A DNA stretch of 64,000 nt from G963720475 sp963720475. Its GTDB lineage: Bacteria > Actinomycetota > Thermoleophilia > Solirubrobacterales > Thermoleophilaceae. The notes under the pieces were generated by a model. It was not told the origin of the DNA. It searched no databases and worked only from the letters and a program-made list of their open reading frames with translations. Where the stretch lies: the NCBI GenBank assembly GCA_963720475.1, contig OY970394.1, positions 310,001 through 374,000 on the forward strand, given 5' to 3'. The translations under genes were made by a program, and so were the position numbers. Shown piece after piece: positions 51,045 to 60,043 of the stretch (positions within the stretch are counted from its first letter, which is position 1; each line of letters starts with the position of its first letter).

Positions 51045-53174
51045 TCAGCCGGTGCCGGGCGCCCGTACGGCGTCGCGGATCGCGAACGTCGCGCGCATCA
51101 CGGCCACCATGTCCTCGACGGGCCAGGGCTGGGCGCCCGTCCGGCAGGCCTCGGCGAACGCCTCGATCTCGGCGGCGTGCCCCTTGTCGCGCCGCCCCCC
51201 GCTCGACTTCTCCCGGCCCGCCACGTAGAGCTTGAGGGCGCGGTAGTCGTCGAGCGCTCCCGCTCCCGCTTCGCCCATCACCTCCACGCGCTCCTTCGGG
51301 AACGAGGGGTCGCCGAACGCCGTGTACAGGACCGAGGCCGTCGAGCCGTCGGCGAACCGCAGCAGCGCGCTGACGTTGTCCTCGGATGGCTCGGAGCCTC
51401 CGCCGACCGCCTCGGCGGTCGCGCTCGTGGGTGGGGCCCCGGCCAGGTAAGCGGCCAGATCGACGAAGTGGCAGACCTCGCCCACTATCCGTCCGCCACC
51501 GGTGCGCGGGTCGTGGGTCCAGTGATCGCGCTCGAGCCGCCCCGCGTTGACGCGGTAGCTGATCACGAGCGGCCCCTGCCCGCCGAGCGCTTCGCGCAGG
51601 CCCTTGGCGAGCGGCGCGAACCGGCGGTTGAAGCCCACCATCAGCACCCCCTCGGAGGTCGCGGCCGCTGTGGCGACGCGGTTTAGCCCTTCGTCGTCGA
51701 GCGCGAGCGGCTTCTCGACGAACACGTGCTTGCCCGCCTCGAGGGCGCGCGCCGCATAGTCGGCATGGGTGTCGTGCCGGGTGGCGATCAGGACCGCGTC
51801 GAGGTCGTCGGCCTCGATCAGGTGGTCGGCGTCGGTCGTCGCGACGGGCGCGCCGAAACGCTCGGCGGCCGCTCGCGCGGACGCGCCGGTGGCTGTCGCG
51901 ACGGCGGCGATCTCGGCGTGCTCGCCCAGCGCGGGCATCAACACGGCGCGCGCGAAGGACCCCGCCCCGATCACGCCGACCCGCGGCCGGTCCCGGCTGC
52001 GCCGCCTGCGCGATTGGGATCGCTTGGGCTCCAGCGCGATCGTGCGCTCCCCGGCGTCCACCTGATCGGGGTAGCGCAGCAGGATGCCGAGCGAAGGCTC
52101 CCCGCCCTCGAGCAGAGCGTAGGCCTCCGCTCCCTGCTCGAGGTCGACGACGTGGGTGGTCAGACGCGATGGCCGTAGTGATCCGGCGGCCATCAGACGC
52201 AGCACCTCGGCGAGATTCCGCCCCTCGCTCCAGCGCACGTATCCCGCCGGGTAATCCATGCCGTCGCGCTCATAGCGGGCGTCGTAGCGCCCCGGCCCGT
52301 ACGAGCGCGACACCACGAGCTTCAGCTCCTTCGAGAACAGCGGCGCGCGCGGCGACTCGATCGCCACGTCGCCGACGATGCAGACGATCGCGCGCTCGCG
52401 CGCGACCGCGGTGCCCGTCGCAAGCGGCCCGGACTCCTTGCTCGCGGCCGTCACGAGCACGCCGTCGGCACCCCGGCCGTCGGTCAACCGCAGCGCCTCG
52501 GACTCGAGCGCGGCGGCGTCGGTGGTCGCGTAGAAGCCTGCCGCTTGCGCCAGCTCGACCCGGCCCGGATCGGGATCCACGCCGACCGGCACCGCGCCCG
52601 CGGCTGCTACGAGCTCGAGCGAGAGCTGGCCGACGAGGCCAAGACCGATCACGGCGACGACATCACCCAGACCTACCTCGGCCAAGCGCACGCCGTGGAG
52701 TGCGATGCAGGCGACCGTGCCGTAGGCGGCGTCTTCGGCCGCGACGCCCTCGGGCACCCGTGCGCAGAGCAGGCGCGGCACGGACACGACCTGGCTGTGG
52801 GAGGCGAGCCCGGCCCCCGCGCAGGCAACCAGCTCGCCCGGCGCGGCGGGCGCATCGTCGCACGCTTCGAGCACCGTCCCCGACAGGCTGTAGCCGAGCG
52901 CGTTGGGCTCATCGAGGCGTCCGCGCACCTTCGCGTAGGTGGACGCGATCCCCTCGGTCCGGGCCGTGTCCACCACCTTGCGCACGAGATCCGGACGCGC
53001 GCGGGCTTTGCCGACGAGGGAGCGCTTGCCGAGCTCGATCGCCGCGCGCTCGGTGCCCGCGCTGATGAGCGAGAACCGCGTCGCCACCAGCAGCGACGCC
53101 TCGCCGCGCGCCGGCACTGGCACCTCGTCGATGCTGATCTCTCCGGTCGAGACGTTCTGCAGCAGCTGCTTCAT
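51045..53174 (-). CDS. Two-domain oxidoreductase (MDR plus Gfo/Idh/MocA)
   Basis: A 709-residue protein from ATG 53,174, overlapping the methyltransferase stop by four bases (ATGA). Residues about 1-350 are a medium-chain dehydrogenase-like domain (MKQLLQNVSTGEISIDEVPV, VIGLGLVGQLSLELVAAAG); residues about 375-700 are a Gfo/Idh/MocA domain (PRVGVIGAGSFARAVLMPAL, VFVEKPLALDD, VGFNRRFAPLA, HFVDLAAYLAG). This bi-domain form is typical of exopolysaccharide and capsule loci next to heparinase-family and AsnB genes. It should oxidise or reduce a sugar nucleotide or sugar; the reaction is not established. A basic RRRRSRDRPR linker joins the domains. Confidence 0.92.
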   Translation of the reverse strand: MKQLLQNVSTGEISIDEVPVPARGEASLLVATRFSLISAGTERAAIELGKRSLVGKARARPDLVRKVVDTARTEGIASTYAKVRGRLDEPNALGYSLSGTVLEACDDAPAAPGELVACAGAGLASHSQVVSVPRLLCARVPEGVAAEDAAYGTVACIALHGVRLAEVGLGDVVAVIGLGLVGQLSLELVAAAGAVPVGVDPDPGRVELAQAAGFYATTDAAALESEALRLTDGRGADGVLVTAASKESGPLATGTAVARERAIVCIVGDVAIESPRAPLFSKELKLVVSRSYGPGRYDARYERDGMDYPAGYVRWSEGRNLAEVLRLMAAGSLRPSRLTTHVVDLEQGAEAYALLEGGEPSLGILLRYPDQVDAGERTIALEPKRSQSRRRRSRDRPRVGVIGAGSFARAVLMPALGEHAEIAAVATATGASARAAAERFGAPVATTDADHLIEADDLDAVLIATRHDTHADYAARALEAGKHVFVEKPLALDDEGLNRVATAAATSEGVLMVGFNRRFAPLAKGLREALGGQGPLVISYRVNAGRLERDHWTHDPRTGGGRIVGEVCHFVDLAAYLAGAPPTSATAEAVGGGSEPSEDNVSALLRFADGSTASVLYTAFGDPSFPKERVEVMGEAGAGALDDYRALKLYVAGREKSSGGRRDKGHAAEIEAFAEACRTGAQPWPVEDMVAVMRATFAIRDAVRAPGTG

Positions 53175-53986
53175 TTCGGCAATCGAGCCGCGACGTAGAA
53201 ACCGGACGCAATCGGGGTGAGTCGGGCGCCGAGGCGCTGGTTGAGCCGCATCAGGCGCGGGAACCCCGTCAGCGCGAGGTGCACGAACGGGCCGGCGAAG
53301 AGCACCGACCCGCGCTCCTCCACCACCTCGAACCCGGCGCGCTCGAGCGTTCGCCGTAGCGAGCGAATCGTGAAACGGCGCACGTGCGGAGAGTCGGCCA
53401 GCGTCGAGGGGAAGCTGTCCGTCGGACCTCCGGCGACGCGGCGCCGGGCGCGCGTCACGGCCCCGAGGTGCGCGCGCACCCACTCAGTGACGCGCTCGAG
53501 CCGCAGCGAATTCCAGACGAAGGTCTCGAGCTCGAACCAGCCGTAGCCGTTCGGAACCGTTACCAGCAGCCGTCCGCCCGGGCGGAGCTTGCCCCTGATC
53601 AACTCGAGCGAGTGCGTCAGCAGGTCGTCGTCGAGGTGCTCGAGCACCTCCGACGCGATCACGACGTCGAACTCCCCCGGCAGCTCGGAGAACTCGCTCG
53701 CCACCAGAGCGCTCTCGTCGATACCGGCGCCGCGCAGCAGTTCGCGCCCGTACGCGACGCTCGTCTCGTCGAGATCGACCCCGGTGACGTCGTAGCCTGC
53801 GCTGCGCATCGGAAACGTGATCATGTAGCCGGTTCCGCAGCCGAACTCGACCGCGCGTTCGCTCGGCGCCATGTGCCGCTGGAACCAGGTCACGCGCTGG
53901 AGGTGGCCGTGGATGTTCTCCTGCGGCAGCGGCGTCGGCGACTGCATGGCGCTCGCCGCGGGAGGCTCGATGGAGGGCGCTTTCAT
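53171..53986 (-). CDS. Class I SAM-dependent methyltransferase
   Basis: A 271-residue methyltransferase from ATG 53,986, preceded by GAGAG. SAM binding is shown by AVEFGCGTGYMITFPM, the acidic GVDLDETS and SEVLEHLDDD, and the post-motif LRPGGRLLVTVPNGYGWFEL. The C-terminal half has a hydrophobic, basic stretch (SGFYVAARLPK at the end) that may contact lipid. It likely methylates a sugar or lipid-linked sugar of the polymer. The flippase gene ends 64 bp upstream of the start, on the same strand. Confidence 0.88.
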   Translation of the reverse strand: MKAPSIEPPAASAMQSPTPLPQENIHGHLQRVTWFQRHMAPSERAVEFGCGTGYMITFPMRSAGYDVTGVDLDETSVAYGRELLRGAGIDESALVASEFSELPGEFDVVIASEVLEHLDDDLLTHSLELIRGKLRPGGRLLVTVPNGYGWFELETFVWNSLRLERVTEWVRAHLGAVTRARRRVAGGPTDSFPSTLADSPHVRRFTIRSLRRTLERAGFEVVEERGSVLFAGPFVHLALTGFPRLMRLNQRLGARLTPIASGFYVAARLPK

Positions 53987-54050
53987 AGCTCTCGGTGCCG
54001 AGGGTAGTGGACGGTCCGGTGAGTCTCCCGGAGGCACTCGGTCCGAGGGG

Positions 54051-55313
54051 TCAGGTCGCGGGCGCGGACGGCCTGACGGCACGTAGAGCGGGAAGATGGA
54101 GGACGAAGATCGCCAGGTACGCGAGCGACAGGGTCGCGGCCGCCGCCTCGACGCCATAGACGGGGATCAGCAGCAGGTTGAGCCCGATGCCGATCACCGC
54201 CCCGGCCGCCCACGCGGCCGCGACGCTGCGTGGCCGGCCACGCCCGGCGACGTAGTTCGACACCACCGACTGGAGGCCGAGGAACACCGCCGCCGGCATC
54301 AGCCAGCGGAGCGCGTCCGCCCCCGCGACGTACTCCTCGCCGAAGACCACCCGCAGCACGTCCTCGGCGAAGACGAAGATCGCGATCGCGCAGGTCAGCT
54401 GGACCACGGCGACCCAGCGGAGCGCACGCATCGCCCTTCCCCAGTGCTCCGGACTCGAACGCGCGGCGCCGCGGAACGCCAGGAACCCGAGCGCTCCCGG
54501 CACCAGCAGCATCAGGTCGATGATCTGGATTCCGACCGCGTAGAGGCCGGCGTCGGTACTGCCCAGATAGCCCTCCACGAGCAGGATGTCGACCCGCTGC
54601 ACGATGATCGCGAGCGAGAAGATCCCGAACGTGAAGAACGCGTAGCCCGCGTAGGGGCGGAGGATCTTCAGCATGTGACGCGGGCCCATCAACACGCCGC
54701 GCTGCATGACGCGCCCGTAAAGGAGCGCCCCCAATCCGACGAGCGAGCCGAGGGCCGCGCGACCGATGTAGATGACGACCACCCCAAGCAGGTCGAGCGT
54801 TCCGACCGCCACCAGCGCGAGAACGCCGACCAAGCCCGCCGCGGCGGGCACAACCTGGAGCGCGGCGAACCAGCGCAGCGAGACGGTGGTCAGCACGACC
54901 TGGTGGGCCACCGCCTGGGTCACGGTGAACAGGGCGATGCCCGCTCCGGCAGCGATCGTCGCCTCGGCGCTCGATCCCGGGGGCGAGATCTCGGCGACCA
55001 CGAGATAGACGCCGGCCGCCAGCAGACCGAGCCCCAACGACATCCAGAGGGCAGACTCCACCAGGCTCGCGCGCTCGCGCTCGGGCACCCGCGCCGCCGC
55101 GTAGCCGGCGGCGGCCGGAAGGCCGAACGCGGCCAGCGTCCCCACCAGCGTCGCGAGCGCGAAGATCGCCGCCCATTCGCCGCGGAGGAACACGCCCAGT
55201 TCACGCGCGATGACGATGCTGGCGATACCGGCGAAGGCAGCGCTGAAAACCGAGGCCGAGGCTGTCAGAAGCGCCTCGCGCCGGTGCGAGACCGCGGGCG
55301 CGGGATCAGTCAT
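54051..55313 (-). CDS. Polysaccharide flippase (MOP superfamily, Wzx-like)
   Basis: A 420-residue protein with about 12 hydrophobic helices and the MOP/Wzx pattern: TASASVFSAAFAGIASIVIA at the N-terminus, FFTFGIFSLAIIVQRVDILL, then LLVEGYLGSTDAGLYAVGIQ, and DVLRVVFGEEYVAGADALRW. Such proteins turn the lipid-linked repeat unit to the outer face of the membrane. Its start is inside the last eight bases of the glycosyltransferase gene. It defines the locus as Wzx/Wzy-dependent. Confidence 0.9.
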   Translation of the reverse strand: MTDPAPAVSHRREALLTASASVFSAAFAGIASIVIARELGVFLRGEWAAIFALATLVGTLAAFGLPAAAGYAAARVPERERASLVESALWMSLGLGLLAAGVYLVVAEISPPGSSAEATIAAGAGIALFTVTQAVAHQVVLTTVSLRWFAALQVVPAAAGLVGVLALVAVGTLDLLGVVVIYIGRAALGSLVGLGALLYGRVMQRGVLMGPRHMLKILRPYAGYAFFTFGIFSLAIIVQRVDILLVEGYLGSTDAGLYAVGIQIIDLMLLVPGALGFLAFRGAARSSPEHWGRAMRALRWVAVVQLTCAIAIFVFAEDVLRVVFGEEYVAGADALRWLMPAAVFLGLQSVVSNYVAGRGRPRSVAAAWAAGAVIGIGLNLLLIPVYGVEAAAATLSLAYLAIFVLHLPALRAVRPSAPAT

Positions 55314-57000
55314 CGCCGAGTATCCGATCTACCCGGGCGTCCCACGTATGGAGCCGGGCCGCCTCTTCCGACGCGGCGCGCCCGAGCCGGCCGCGCAGGT
55401 CGGGGTCGTCGTGAAGGCGCTCGAGTGCGGCGCACAGCTCGCCCCGATCGCCCGGTGTCACGAGCAGGGCGGTTTGCTCGTCCCGCAGCAGCTCGCCGAG
55501 CTGTGCCAGGCGCGACGCGACGATCGGCCGGCCGGTAGCCATGTATTCGAACAGCTTGATCGGCGACCCGATGAACCCGTCTTCGGCGGCGTGCGGAGAG
55601 GCGAGAACGGTGCAGGCGGCTAGGTAGCCCGGCACGGCGGCGGCCGGCAGCGCGCCCGTGAGCTGCGCGTAGTCGGACTTCGCTCGCCTGCGAAGAATGT
55701 CCTCCGCGTGCGGCCGGTCCTCCCCGTCGCCGACCAGCAGCAGGCGAGCTTGGGGGCAGCGCTCGTGCAGCTCGGCGAAGGCCTCGACCAGCACGCGCAC
55801 GCCGTGCCAGGGGTAGAAGGAGCCCGCGAAGCCGATCACGAACGAGTCCTCGGGAAAGGGCAGCGGCTCGGGGCGCGCCCCCGCGAAGCGCTCGACCTCC
55901 ACCGCGTTGGGAACCACCGCCAAGCGTTCGGAGTCGGCACCGGCTGCGAGCAGCTCCTGCGCAGCGTTCTCGCTCACGGTCGCGATGCGGGCCGAGCGGG
56001 CCAGCAGCAGGCGCTCGCATGCTTGCGCCAGTCGCGGGTACGCAAGGGTGCCGGCAGCGCGTCGCCACTCGACCTCCGACGCGTTCGCCTCGAGCACGAA
56101 CGGCACCCCCCAGCGACGGGCGAGCATTGCCCCGGCGAGGTTGTTGAGGCTGTAGCGTTGATACACGAGTGCCACGCCGGACGAATCCACCGCGCTCCCC
56201 GAGCCCCACCGCGCCTGGCGCAGGCCCGCGAGCAGCTCGGACAACTCGCGCGGACGGTTGGCCTGGCTGACAGAAGGCAGTCGCACGTCGGCGACTCCTG
56301 CGGGCAGGCCCGCGATCGAGCCCGTGCCCCAGTAGCGCAGCTCGAGCCCGCGCCGCTGCAACGCGCCGACGATCCCGAGCGTGTGCGCAGCCGACCCGCC
56401 CTGCTCGAGCCGCGCGCCGGCGAGCTCGAGGTCGGTTCGCAGGTAGACCACCGTCTGCCCCTCCGAGACCGCCAGCGGCAGTCGCTCGCGAACCGGGCGC
56501 GAGAGCCGGCCAACGAGGGTCACGAGCAGCGGGGCGAGGGCCATCACGGGCGCGGCAAGCGCGCGCCACGACACCCAGCGCACGAGGTCCGCAAGCGCGT
56601 AGAGGCGCGGGACAGCTGTCGGGTCCTCGGAGCGGGGTGCTTCCGATGCAACCACCTCGCGGGCGCCTGCGAGGTGGGGAAATGCCAGCAGCGCGCCGCG
56701 CATGAAGTTGTCGGCCAGCTGCGGCTGCGCCACGAGCGCCGCGCGGTAGCGCCGTTGCCGGAGGCCGCTCAGGAAGCTTGCGGCAGAGCTCGGGCCGAGG
56801 CCCGACGGGAGATCGATGCGTCGCGCGGGCGCGGGTATCGGGAGGTCTCCGCTGACCCGACCGTAGGCGAGCACGTCGAGCTCCGACCCGCTCCAGCGCG
56901 TGCTTGCGTACTCGACCGCTTCCGTGACGGCCGACGCGTGTGCGAGCACGAGGACGGGGCGGGCAGCGGCCCGTTCCCCTTGGTCACTCCGGGCTGCCAT
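55306..57000 (-). CDS. Glycosyltransferase with GT4-like C-terminal domain
   Basis: A 564-residue protein with no signal peptide. The C-terminal half is a GT-B donor domain: VPNAVEVERFAG, VIGFAGSFYPWHGVRVLVEA, LLLVGDGEDRPHAEDILRRR, and the donor motif GFIGSPIKLFEYMATGRPIV. The N-terminal half (about 1-200) has a Rossmann-like start (LVLAHASAVTEAVEYASTRW) and a hydrophobic patch (about 148-165) that may touch the membrane. It adds a sugar to the growing unit. It is 9 bp after the polymerase gene and overlaps the flippase by eight bases, so it is part of one operon. Confidence 0.88.
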   Translation of the reverse strand: MAARSDQGERAAARPVLVLAHASAVTEAVEYASTRWSGSELDVLAYGRVSGDLPIPAPARRIDLPSGLGPSSAASFLSGLRQRRYRAALVAQPQLADNFMRGALLAFPHLAGAREVVASEAPRSEDPTAVPRLYALADLVRWVSWRALAAPVMALAPLLVTLVGRLSRPVRERLPLAVSEGQTVVYLRTDLELAGARLEQGGSAAHTLGIVGALQRRGLELRYWGTGSIAGLPAGVADVRLPSVSQANRPRELSELLAGLRQARWGSGSAVDSSGVALVYQRYSLNNLAGAMLARRWGVPFVLEANASEVEWRRAAGTLAYPRLAQACERLLLARSARIATVSENAAQELLAAGADSERLAVVPNAVEVERFAGARPEPLPFPEDSFVIGFAGSFYPWHGVRVLVEAFAELHERCPQARLLLVGDGEDRPHAEDILRRRAKSDYAQLTGALPAAAVPGYLAACTVLASPHAAEDGFIGSPIKLFEYMATGRPIVASRLAQLGELLRDEQTALLVTPGDRGELCAALERLHDDPDLRGRLGRAASEEAARLHTWDARVDRILGDD

Positions 57001-57009
57001 GCGTCCGGG

Positions 57010-59073
57010 CTACTGACGAGCGGATGCGTGGACGGCATCGGGGGGCCCACTGCCGGCATCGATCCCGTGGGTCAGACGCCACACGAGCCCCCCGATGGCG
57101 GACGCCCCCACGATCACTACGATCGGCCAGAAGATGCCGTACGACGCGAGGAACGCGTTGCGCCAGGCATCGGCTGCGATCGTGACGCCGAAGACGATCG
57201 CGAGCGCCCCGATCGCGGGACCCGAAAGGGTGCGTTCACGCTTCAGGTAGCCGACCTCCCACAACAAGCGCCAGATGATCCCGAGCAGGAGCGACCCGAT
57301 CAGCGCGACGATCACCCCGCCCTGCGAGTAGAGCGTGAACTGGTAAGGAACGCTGTTGGTGCCTCCCGGGGTCTCGGGAAACATCGCGTTCCAAGAGGAG
57401 ACGTTGTCGTCCGCGTCGGCCCCGATCCCGGCGAGATCGAGCCCGACATCCGGGGCGTAGTAGGGGTGGCGGTCGGGGTAGATCGCGGGATAGGCGACTG
57501 CGGGACCGGCCGTACGCATCAACGGTCCGAACATCGCCGTGAGCGCGATCTGCTCCTCGCGCGAGCGCCGCTCGACCTCGTACACGTCGGGAAAGTTGAG
57601 CGCCCCGCCGGGGAGCCCCACGCCGCTGATCAACCCGGGGCCGAAGGCCCCGCCGCCCGCCGCTTCGCGCCGGCGTTCCCGCGCCTCGCGCCGTCGCTTT
57701 AGGAAGAGCTCGTGGCGGCGTTTGGCACGCTCGATCGCAGGGCGCGGCGTCACGGGGAGTCCGAAGGCCTCCTCCAGCCTCGGAGGCTTGGTCGGCAGAA
57801 GGCTCACGGCCCGCACGCGGACCTGGTCGATCCCGATACGGGCGGGCGCGGTCGTCTCGAGCCCGAAAGCGACGCTCGGCACCTCGCCGGCGGGCGACCA
57901 GGCGAAGCTGTATGGCTGCCATTTTGAAGTGGTGCGAACCGCGAACTTCTGCAGCTCGGCGCCGCCGATCAGCAGGTTGATCACTGCAGGCCGCTCGCTA
58001 CGCAGCCAAGTCCGGATCCGCCACTGGCTGCCGGCCGGCGCCGACTGCTCGAGCGGAACCATGACCCCCTCACCCGGCTTGTCGGCGAGCAACTCCAGCC
58101 CGCTGCCGCGGTGGCCGCGAGTAACGAACGTCCGCCCACCTTTTCGGTCGAGCGAACTCGCGACGCCCGTCCAACCGGCGGCCCCTTTCTCGAAGTCGAA
58201 GGCGGAGCCGAGCGAGCGGTCGCTCGCTGCGGCCGGCGGGGTCGGGACGGCTGTGCTGGAGGGGCGCACCAGCGGGAAGATCAAGGCAGCGAAGTAGATC
58301 GAAACCGTCACCAGCAGGACGAGTGAGACGGCGCCGGCGAGCGAGCGCTTGCGCACTCCGATGCCGAGCCTCTCCCAACAGTCGGCGCGCAGGAAGACGT
58401 ATGCCCCCGCGAGCAGGAGAGCCGCGATCGCCGAGCGCTTCTGGAAGAGGGCGAGGTTGACCGCCAGCAGCGCGACGGTAAGCGCGCCAACACGAATCAT
58501 GGTCGCCCGGCGCGGCCGCGACGACACGATCTCTTCGGCGATCAAGAAGCCGGCGAGCAGGGGGATGACGCTGTAGATGAGCGCGAAATCCCAGAACTGG
58601 AGGCTGGCCAGCAGTCGCTCGCGAGCATCGATCAGCTGCGTGTAGTCGTACCAGGCCGACGGAGAGATCCCCCCGACCGAGACGGCCCTGAAGACGAAGT
58701 AGAGCACCGCCAGGCAAAGCAGCGCCAGCGCCAGCCGACGCTGACCGCTGGTCGCGGCCGCCGCGCGCGGTGGGGTGCGCAACAAGCGACGCCGCGCGCG
58801 GCTGAACGCCGGCAGCCGCTCCGTGAGCATCCAGCCCGCGATCAACGCCAGCGGCGCGAGATGAAGCAGCACGAGCAGGGTGACGATCATTCCGCCGTCG
58901 AGCGGCGGCATGTGCACGCCGGAGAGGAAGACGTAGGCCTCGCGCACCCACGGCCCGCCGACCAGCAGGAAGATTGCGCCCACGTAGCACGTGAGGAAGT
59001 ACACGAGGCCGAACGCCACCACCGGCGGGTTGTCGATCAGCCACGCCCGCAGCGCCGGCCATCTAGTGCTCAT
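57010..59073 (-). CDS. Polysaccharide polymerase-like membrane protein with inserted CBM-like domain
   Basis: A 687-residue protein; ATG 59,073 follows a strong GGAGG. Seven helices (about 17-38, 62-84, 113-133, 160-180, 192-212, 216-232, 245-270) precede a long outside region, and about three helices follow (590-612, 625-645, 650-675). The outside region has a jelly-roll-like block at about 290-415, starting SAFDFEKGAAGWTGVASSLD and ending ARIGIDQVRVRAV, the pattern of carbohydrate-binding modules. Then comes a basic helix (RAKRRHELFLKRRREARERR) and a loop with AYPAIYPDRHPYYAPDVG and SVPYQFTLYSQGGVI, seen in O-antigen-polymerase-like proteins. Best guess is the Wzy polymerase; the inserted domain is unusual. 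Confidence 0.8.
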   Translation of the reverse strand: MSTRWPALRAWLIDNPPVVAFGLVYFLTCYVGAIFLLVGGPWVREAYVFLSGVHMPPLDGGMIVTLLVLLHLAPLALIAGWMLTERLPAFSRARRRLLRTPPRAAAATSGQRRLALALLCLAVLYFVFRAVSVGGISPSAWYDYTQLIDARERLLASLQFWDFALIYSVIPLLAGFLIAEEIVSSRPRRATMIRVGALTVALLAVNLALFQKRSAIAALLLAGAYVFLRADCWERLGIGVRKRSLAGAVSLVLLVTVSIYFAALIFPLVRPSSTAVPTPPAAASDRSLGSAFDFEKGAAGWTGVASSLDRKGGRTFVTRGHRGSGLELLADKPGEGVMVPLEQSAPAGSQWRIRTWLRSERPAVINLLIGGAELQKFAVRTTSKWQPYSFAWSPAGEVPSVAFGLETTAPARIGIDQVRVRAVSLLPTKPPRLEEAFGLPVTPRPAIERAKRRHELFLKRRREARERRREAAGGGAFGPGLISGVGLPGGALNFPDVYEVERRSREEQIALTAMFGPLMRTAGPAVAYPAIYPDRHPYYAPDVGLDLAGIGADADDNVSSWNAMFPETPGGTNSVPYQFTLYSQGGVIVALIGSLLLGIIWRLLWEVGYLKRERTLSGPAIGALAIVFGVTIAADAWRNAFLASYGIFWPIVVIVGASAIGGLVWRLTHGIDAGSGPPDAVHASARQ

Positions 59074-59527
59074 CGACCTCCAGGGTACCGGCGCCCCGCT
59101 GGACGACCGCCGGTGGCGGAGGGACCCGATTCTCGACTTGCACGCGTACTCGCCGCAGGCCTGAGCGCATCGGTCCCGACCACGCGAGCATCGCCGGCGA
59201 TTTGCCGGCTGCCATTGCGGCAGCGCCCAGGCGGACCGTGGCGAGGAGCTTGCCGTCGACTCGGAGCCCGATCAGCAGCGAGGTGTTCCCGCGGCGAAAG
59301 CCGACCTCGCCCGCCGACCAGCGGATCGTCGCCTCTCCGCCGCTGCTCTGGAAGGCCGTCGCGGCGAGGACCACCGTTCCGCTGTCGCTCGTCTCGGGCC
59401 GGTCGCTGACGGCCTTCGAGTCGAGCTGAGCCGGCTCGTTCAGGACGAGCGCGGCGAGCGCAGCGGCGATCGCCACCAGGGCCGCGAGCAGCAGCCGCCG
59501 TGTTCGCCTGCGGCGCTGCCGCTTCAC
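59063..59527 (-). CDS. Single-pass protein with small beta domain (paralogue B)
   Basis: A 154-residue protein from GTG 59,527, overlapping the upstream gene stop by four bases and the polymerase start by 11 bases. An Arg-rich N-terminus and a helix (LLLAALVAIAAALAALVLNE) are followed by an outside beta domain of about 110 residues. The pattern of VDGKLLATVRLG, then SPAMLAWSGPMRSG and VRVQVEN matches the next gene upstream, so the two are related. No known family recognised. Tight coupling with the polymerase suggests a shared complex. Confidence 0.8.
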   Translation of the reverse strand: MKRQRRRRTRRLLLAALVAIAAALAALVLNEPAQLDSKAVSDRPETSDSGTVVLAATAFQSSGGEATIRWSAGEVGFRRGNTSLLIGLRVDGKLLATVRLGAAAMAAGKSPAMLAWSGPMRSGLRRVRVQVENRVPPPPAVVQRGAGTLEVDEH

Positions 59528-60039
59528 TCGCTCACCTCCGTCACGCTGAGCCCATCGACGACCGGGGTTTTCCGCTCTGCGAACGGGATCGCGAAACCGT
59601 TCGGGGCGGCGTCCACCTTCACCTCGACCAGGTGCGGACCGGATTTGAGGGTGCCATTCCAGACGAGGACTGCGGGCCGCGCCTCGAACGGCCCGCGGAA
59701 CCCACCGAGCGACGCCGTTGCGAGGCGGTCGTCGTCCACGTAGATCGACACGAAGCTGACCGTGCGCGGCGACGTGGGGCTCCAGGCGCCGTCGTACCAC
59801 TCGATTCGGAACTTGCCTCCATCGGAGGTGACCGGCAGACGGTGAAGGACCACCGGGAGATCGCCCTTCTCGACGCGGATGAGGCGGGACTCCCTGAACG
59901 ACTGCTGATCGGTGAAGGTCCTGACCTCGGTCCCGCCGGGGCGGAGCTGCGTCACCACGACTACGCCAAGGCCGCCAAGGATCAAGCCGATGAGCAGCGC
60001 ATCGCGCAGCAGGACCGGCAGGTTGAGGATCGCGCGCAC
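59524..60039 (-). CDS. Single-pass protein with small beta domain (paralogue A)
   Basis: A 171-residue protein with an N-terminal helix (VLLRDALLIGLILGGLGVVV) and an outside beta domain. It shares with the following gene the succession GGKFRIEWYDG, VDDDRLATASLG, RPAVLVWNGTLKSG and LVEVKVD, at the same spacing (VD-x(3)-LAT-x(2)-LG, then PA-x-L-x-W-x-G-x(3)-SG). It is four bases after the methyltransferase gene. Function unknown; a sugar-binding or structural part of the export/polymerisation machinery is inferred from position. Confidence 0.8.
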   Translation of the reverse strand: MRAILNLPVLLRDALLIGLILGGLGVVVVTQLRPGGTEVRTFTDQQSFRESRLIRVEKGDLPVVLHRLPVTSDGGKFRIEWYDGAWSPTSPRTVSFVSIYVDDDRLATASLGGFRGPFEARPAVLVWNGTLKSGPHLVEVKVDAAPNGFAIPFAERKTPVVDGLSVTEVSE

Positions 60040-60043
60040 CGGC

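Noticed and set aside
55708..57702. A 664-codon plus-strand frame over the glycosyltransferase and polymerase genes
   Set aside because: Crosses two real genes and has no domain; shadow of both.
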